This document shows, one piece after another, positions 61,101-64,000 of a stretch of 64,000 nt of DNA. The stretch spans positions 1,674,001 to 1,738,000 of the forward strand of contig OY969712.1 in NCBI GenBank assembly GCA_963702105.1, read 5' to 3'. The notes below the pieces were generated by a model. The model had not been told where the DNA came from, did not search any database, and worked only from the letters and a program-made list of their open reading frames with translations. How positions within the stretch are numbered: the stretch's first letter is position 1; each line of letters begins with the position of its first letter. Origin of the DNA: ZC4RG20 sp963702105 (GTDB lineage: Bacteria; Pseudomonadota; Gammaproteobacteria; Steroidobacterales; Rariloculaceae). The position numbers and the translations under genes were made by a program.

Positions 61101-61280
61101 CGGCTCGAGGACGTGCCCCTCGTACTGCTCACCTGTCTCGGAGAACAGCAGATCGGCGCTCCGGTGGAAAGCGTAGCGGGCTATCTGGAGAAGCCGGTGC
61201 GCCTCGGCGAGCTGCTCGACGTCGCGGCGCGGCACTGCCGCCCCCGCACCGTGCTCGGCGCCGGGCGCGACGCCCACTGA
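58155..61280 (+). CDS. Hybrid sensor histidine kinase: GAF-PAS-GAF-GAF-HisKA-HATPase-REC
   Basis: 1041 residues, cytoplasmic (no membrane helix). Domains in order: GAF (about 12-160), a charged coiled coil (165-195), PAS with PAC (about 200-305), GAF (320-480), a second helical linker, GAF (500-675), HisKA with phospho-acceptor His690 (SHDLRNP), HATPase (N box NLIGNALKF, G1 DTGIGL, G2 GLGLAVA) and a receiver with Asp963 (LLDMMMP). Four sensor modules imply integration of several cytosolic ligands or light/redox cues. Start ATG has no strong ribosome site. No separate output regulator is adjacent. It lies 97 bp before a second hybrid kinase. Confidence 0.92.
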   Translation: MPEKRAIRALMAEIAGAGTLEAVYEAALHCLQATLGVERASMLLRDAEGRMRFVASSGLSEAYRRAVDGHSPWADDEPDPQTVLVEDIRAEPVLSGLLSALEAERIGALAFVPLRYGPALLGKFMLYYEAPHAFTADEVVIAEIVAGHVAFALEQRRIAAELEKRLAAEAEARRDAEREAALRLDGERRLRLALAAGQMGVWEWDFETGAVEWSEELERIHGLPPGNFGGTFEAVQQDVHPEDLDRMRARVERALAEPGGEYEIEYRIVPPDGSQRWVAARGRVLGDPGGRPRRMVGICRDITMRKRAEAGKAFLAEAGRVLATTLEPKSALRQLARLVVPYLGDWCSIYTADGPGPSTPVEVAHRDPAMVEMAWELVRRWPPRSASPGGVAGVIASGRSALIPEVTAEAIAAAAQDAEHAQHIERLGLRSLMTVPLKARGRVLGALSLGTAESRRTYGPEDLAAAEEIASWAAIALDNAALFAEAEEARGAAERARSQLQSLFEISGDLAASLDPGDALRRLADRIVETMADYCVTYSYDGTAIERQGLAHRLPAKVNLVQRLAELGEPRLDDAEGAGAVIRTGEAVLASDITEERVARSTQSAAHATAVLALAPRSAMIVPLRSRGRTLGAIAFATTADSERRYDAEDLRLATELAARAALLVDNARLYAEARAAVAARDDMIQLVSHDLRNPLQSISTAAALLQFDPPAERRARSLASITLATMQMNRLLQDLLDISQMDAGRFSVSPEWVEAKTLVDEAFTLFGQVAEEKSIRLVCRADEDATFVKADRARIMQVLTNLIGNALKFVPEGGTITVAAERQGSRVRFAVADTGIGLAPDQQPRVFDRFWRGEYNKERGAGLGLAVAKGIVEAHGGEIGVESRRGVGSTFYFLLDAVPLPVLSELAAETGPILVVDDDDDFREEVVDVLRGQGYAVIDARDGVEALAHLRSQRRPALVLLDMMMPVMDGWTLLETVKLDRRLEDVPLVLLTCLGEQQIGAPVESVAGYLEKPVRLGELLDVAARHCRPRTVLGAGRDAH

Positions 61281-61377
61281 TCGAGCCGCCCGCGCTCCTT
61301 CCTGCGCCCGACCCGCCCCCGGCCCGAGTCCGGGCCGGCCGAGCGCGTTCGAGGCCGGCGGCCGAGGAACTCGAACC

Positions 61378-63879
61378 ATGAACCTCCTGCACACGATTCT
61401 TTCCTCCGGGTCCTTCCTGCCCCACGGCCACTGCTACCTCTGGAAGCCGGCCATCCTCTGGGCCCAAATCCTTTCGAACGGCTCGATCGGCATCGCCTAC
61501 GTCGCGATCGCCTCGATGCTCGCGTATCTCGTGAACCGGGGGAGCTACCTGCCGTTCAAGGGTATGGGCCTCGCGTTCGGGGCCTTCATCGTGACCTGCG
61601 GCATCACGCACTTCTTCGACGTGCTCGTGATCTGGCATCCGCTGTACTGGCTCGACAGCGGCGTGCGCATCGTGACGGCTGCCGCGTCCGTCGGCACGGC
61701 GATCATGCTGCCGCCGCTGATTCCGCGCGCGCTCACTCTCGCCCGCGGCGCTGAGGCGGCGCGCCGGCGCGGCGTGGAGCTCGAGGCGGTCGTCGAGGAT
61801 CTCGAAAGCTTGTACGAGCGCACCAAACAAGCCGACGAGCTCAAGACCGAGTTTTTTGCAAACGTCAGCCACGAGCTGCGCACGCCGCTCGCGCTGATCA
61901 TCGGCCCGGCCGAGAAACTGCTGGGCGCCGCGAACCTCTCGGCCGAGCAACGCCGCGATGCCGAGGTCTTGCTGCGCAACGCGCGCACGCTGAAGAAGCA
62001 TGTGGACGATCTGCTGGACGTGGCGAAGCTCGAGGCCGGCCGCCAGGGGCTGCGGTACGCGCGCGCGGATGCGGCCGAGCTTCTGCGCGCAGTCGCGGCG
62101 CACTTCGAAGGGCTCGCGGACGAGCGCGGCATGCGCTACACGGTCGAGGCACCGGCCTCACTTCACGCCGAGCTCGACGTGGATAAGACGCGGCGCGTGG
62201 TCCTGAATCTCGTAGCGAACGCGTTCAAGTTCACGGGTGCGGGCGGTGCCGTGCGCTGCGCCCTGCGCGGGTCCGACGCGGAGATCGTCATCGACGTTGC
62301 CGACAGCGGACCCGGTGTGCCGCCCGAGCAGCGCGCGCTGATCTTCGAGCGGTTCCACCAGGCGGAAAGCTCGGCCGCGCGCAGGTTCGGCGGAACGGGG
62401 CTCGGGCTCGCGATTGCGCGGGACTTCGTCGAGCTGCAGCGCGGCCGCCTCGAGGTGCGAGATGCACCCGAGGGCGGCGCGCTGTTTCGCGTCGTGCTGC
62501 CACGGCGGGCGCCGGCGGATATCGACGTCGAAGCGCAGGCCGGGGCGTCGGAGGCGTTCGCCGGCGATGCGCGCCAGGCGCTCGCGGAGCTGCGCACGCT
62601 CGGCGCGGCCCCGAGGACCGAGGCGAGCGCCGAGGGTCCGCTCGCGCTTGTCGTCGAGGACAACGCCGACATGAACCGGTTCGTGGCCGAGACGCTCGCG
62701 CCGGATTATCGAGTCCAGCAGGCTTTCGATGGCCGCCGCGGGCTCGAGCTCGCGGAGCGTCTGGCCCCCGACCTCATCGTGAGCGACCTCATGATGCCCG
62801 AGCACACGGGCGAGGAGCTCGTCGCGGCGATTCGCAAGCGGCCTGCGCTCGACGCCGTGCCGATCCTCCTGCTGACCGCCAAGACGGAGGAGGACACTCG
62901 CGTTCGTCTCCTGCGTACCGGGGCGCAGGACTATCTGACGAAGCCGTTTTCGGCCGACGAGCTGCGCGCCCGGGCGGCGAACCTCGTCGTCGTCAAGCGC
63001 GTGCGCGACGTGCTGCAGGGCGAAATCTCCGCACGCTACGAGGATCTGGAGCGGCTCGCGCGCGAGGTGACCCATCGCCAGCGGGAGCTGCGCACGGCGC
63101 TCGAGGCAGCGCGGGTCGCGCGCGAGCAGGCCGAGCGCGCGAGCCGGATCAAGTCCGACTTTCTGGGCTTGATCTCGCACGAGCTGCGCTCACCCCTGGC
63201 CGTGCTGCAGCTGCAGGTCGAGCGCCTCGAGCTCGGCGGCGCGGGCCTCTCCGACGAGGCCGCGGGCGTTCTCGCGCGCATGAGGCGCTCGACGCGCCAG
63301 CTCGGGGAGCTCATCGAGTCGCTGCTGCAGCACGCGAGACTGCGCGGCGGCCCGCTCGATCCGGCGCTCGCGCCCGTCGACGCTGCCGCGCTGGCGCACG
63401 ACGTCATCGACGAGCTGCGCGAGCGCGCGGCGGAGAAGGGCATCGCCCTCGAGCTGCGGGTGGTCGAGCCGCTGCCCGCCCTCGCGACCGACCGTGCCCT
63501 CGTGCGCGTCGTGATCTGGAATCTGGTTGCGAACGGTGTGAAGTTCACGAAGGAGGGCGGCGTCACGCTCGAAGTCGATGCCGGCGGGGATACCCACCGT
63601 TTCGTCGTCGCCGACACGGGGCGCGGCATGTCCGCCGCCGAGCAGGCGCGCGTGTTCGAGCCCTTCGAGTCGGCCGAGTCCATGCGCAACAAGCACACCC
63701 CGGGCCTCGGACTCGGCCTCGCGCTCGTCAGAGACCTCGTGTCCGCAATCGGCGGCACGCTCGAGCTCGAATCCGCACCAGGACGGGGCAGCCGGTTTAC
63801 GGTCACACTGCCCAGCGTGTCGAAGGAAGGCGCTGCGGCCTCCCGGCCGAACGCCCCCGCGCGCGGCTCCGAGCCCTGA
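61378..63879 (+). CDS. Ethylene-receptor-like double hybrid kinase: 3TM sensor-HisKA-HATPase-REC-HisKA-HATPase
   Basis: 833 residues. Three N-terminal helices (about 25-115) match the ethylene-binding domain of plant ETR1: GAFIVTCGITHF carries Cys74 and His78 at the copper-ligand positions (ETR1 Cys65, His69), preceded by IAYVAIASMLAYLV. Then a first kinase (His165 in SHELRTP; G-boxes DSGPGVP and GTGLGLAIA), a receiver (Asp470 in VSDLMMPEH), a coiled-coil linker and a second full kinase (His601 in SHELRSP; DTGRGM; GLGLGLALV). Signal from ethylene or copper, or another small molecule, is inferred from the motif. No regulator follows within the window. Confidence 0.9.
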   Translation: MNLLHTILSSGSFLPHGHCYLWKPAILWAQILSNGSIGIAYVAIASMLAYLVNRGSYLPFKGMGLAFGAFIVTCGITHFFDVLVIWHPLYWLDSGVRIVTAAASVGTAIMLPPLIPRALTLARGAEAARRRGVELEAVVEDLESLYERTKQADELKTEFFANVSHELRTPLALIIGPAEKLLGAANLSAEQRRDAEVLLRNARTLKKHVDDLLDVAKLEAGRQGLRYARADAAELLRAVAAHFEGLADERGMRYTVEAPASLHAELDVDKTRRVVLNLVANAFKFTGAGGAVRCALRGSDAEIVIDVADSGPGVPPEQRALIFERFHQAESSAARRFGGTGLGLAIARDFVELQRGRLEVRDAPEGGALFRVVLPRRAPADIDVEAQAGASEAFAGDARQALAELRTLGAAPRTEASAEGPLALVVEDNADMNRFVAETLAPDYRVQQAFDGRRGLELAERLAPDLIVSDLMMPEHTGEELVAAIRKRPALDAVPILLLTAKTEEDTRVRLLRTGAQDYLTKPFSADELRARAANLVVVKRVRDVLQGEISARYEDLERLAREVTHRQRELRTALEAARVAREQAERASRIKSDFLGLISHELRSPLAVLQLQVERLELGGAGLSDEAAGVLARMRRSTRQLGELIESLLQHARLRGGPLDPALAPVDAAALAHDVIDELRERAAEKGIALELRVVEPLPALATDRALVRVVIWNLVANGVKFTKEGGVTLEVDAGGDTHRFVVADTGRGMSAAEQARVFEPFESAESMRNKHTPGLGLGLALVRDLVSAIGGTLELESAPGRGSRFTVTLPSVSKEGAAASRPNAPARGSEP

Positions 63880-63921
63880 AGGCGGCCGCGGCCGCGGCGC
63901 CCCACCGCCGCCGAGGCGACG

Positions 63922-63938
63922 TTGGCACAGAACCTGCT
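63922..63938 (+). promoter_or_regulatory. Candidate sigma-54 promoter near the right edge
   Basis: TTGGCACAGAACCTGCT: GG (63924-63925) and GC (63936-63937) are exactly 10 bp apart; the -24 box is perfect and the -12 box is CTGC rather than TTGC. It points out of the window toward a gene not seen here. The 120 bp from 63880 to 64000 holds nothing else I can support. Confidence 0.55.
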
Positions 63939-64000
63939 TGCTGTTTCGCGGGTATCTCGCCGCTGTAGCCGTTCCCCCGGCCGGCGCCGCCAGCAGTCCT

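Noticed and set aside
58137..61394. A 1085-codon open frame on the minus strand opposite the GAF/PAS kinase
   Set aside because: It is the mirror of a well-supported kinase; very high GC leaves few stops on the opposite strand. The residues are Arg/His/Glu/Ala-rich with no domain or ribosome site.
1..64000. CRISPR arrays, tRNA or rRNA genes, insertion sequences, integrases
   Set aside because: I found no regularly spaced repeat array beyond the short tandem repeats listed, no cloverleaf with conserved T-loop and no transposase or integrase frame.

Overview
The window is very GC-rich, densely coding DNA from a Gram-negative bacterium. The signs are a colicin-V-type exporter half with its HlyD adaptor, a periplasmic DegP-type protease, lipoproteins, c-type cytochromes and HemW. 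Families such as DUF6152, DUF6491 and DUF3179, REP hairpins with a GTCAGAG loop and sigma-54 promoters suggest a proteobacterium, perhaps a gammaproteobacterium of the Steroidobacter kind. That placement is inference. I see no rRNA, tRNA, CRISPR array or insertion sequence.

Left edge (1-6.0 kb): a possible peptide-export and tailoring locus. It holds a C39-peptidase ABC exporter (cut by the window edge), a divergent HlyD adaptor, an acyl carrier protein, an unrecognised 84-residue Cys-containing peptide with a near-perfect ribosome site, an NTF2-like protein, a beta-lactamase-fold hydrolase whose catalytic Ser is a Cys, and a sulfotransferase behind seven 19-20 bp tandem repeats. This is the best candidate for an undescribed system.

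6-25 kb: carbon and ion metabolism. Genes are G6PDH, a VIT-family transporter, an operon trkH-trkA-small membrane protein-glucan phosphorylase, FtsH followed by two P-type proton-pump-like ATPases, phosphoglucomutase, a ZnuBC-like metal importer and an MFS exporter. 25.6-27.6 kb: DegP-type protease and a DUF6491 protein.

27.8-37.9 kb: one uninterrupted minus-strand operon of 11 genes for a group-3b-like NAD(P)-linked [NiFe] hydrogenase, with four structural genes, a cNMP-fold protein, a maturation protease and hypA, F, C, D, E. hypB is absent and HypA lacks its zinc domain. PEP synthase is divergent from it. Together with glucan phosphorylase, phosphoglucomutase, G6PDH and class I aldolase this reads as a reserve-carbon and redox-balancing island for low-oxygen or resting conditions (inference).

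40-57.9 kb: DgkA, PAP2, START-like protein, HemW, secreted proteins, a di-heme cytochrome, a lipoprotein, class I aldolase, a PEBP protein, two coupled membrane GTPases and a YihY/BrkB protein preceded by tandem sigma-54 promoters. 58.1-63.9 kb: two large hybrid histidine kinases; the second has an ethylene-receptor-like membrane sensor and two complete kinase cores.

Two cross-cutting observations stand out. All three frameshifted genes (hypE, hypF, DUF3179) break at the same sequence, GACGTC read as GAACGTC. A REP palindrome encodes the C-termini of two convergent genes.
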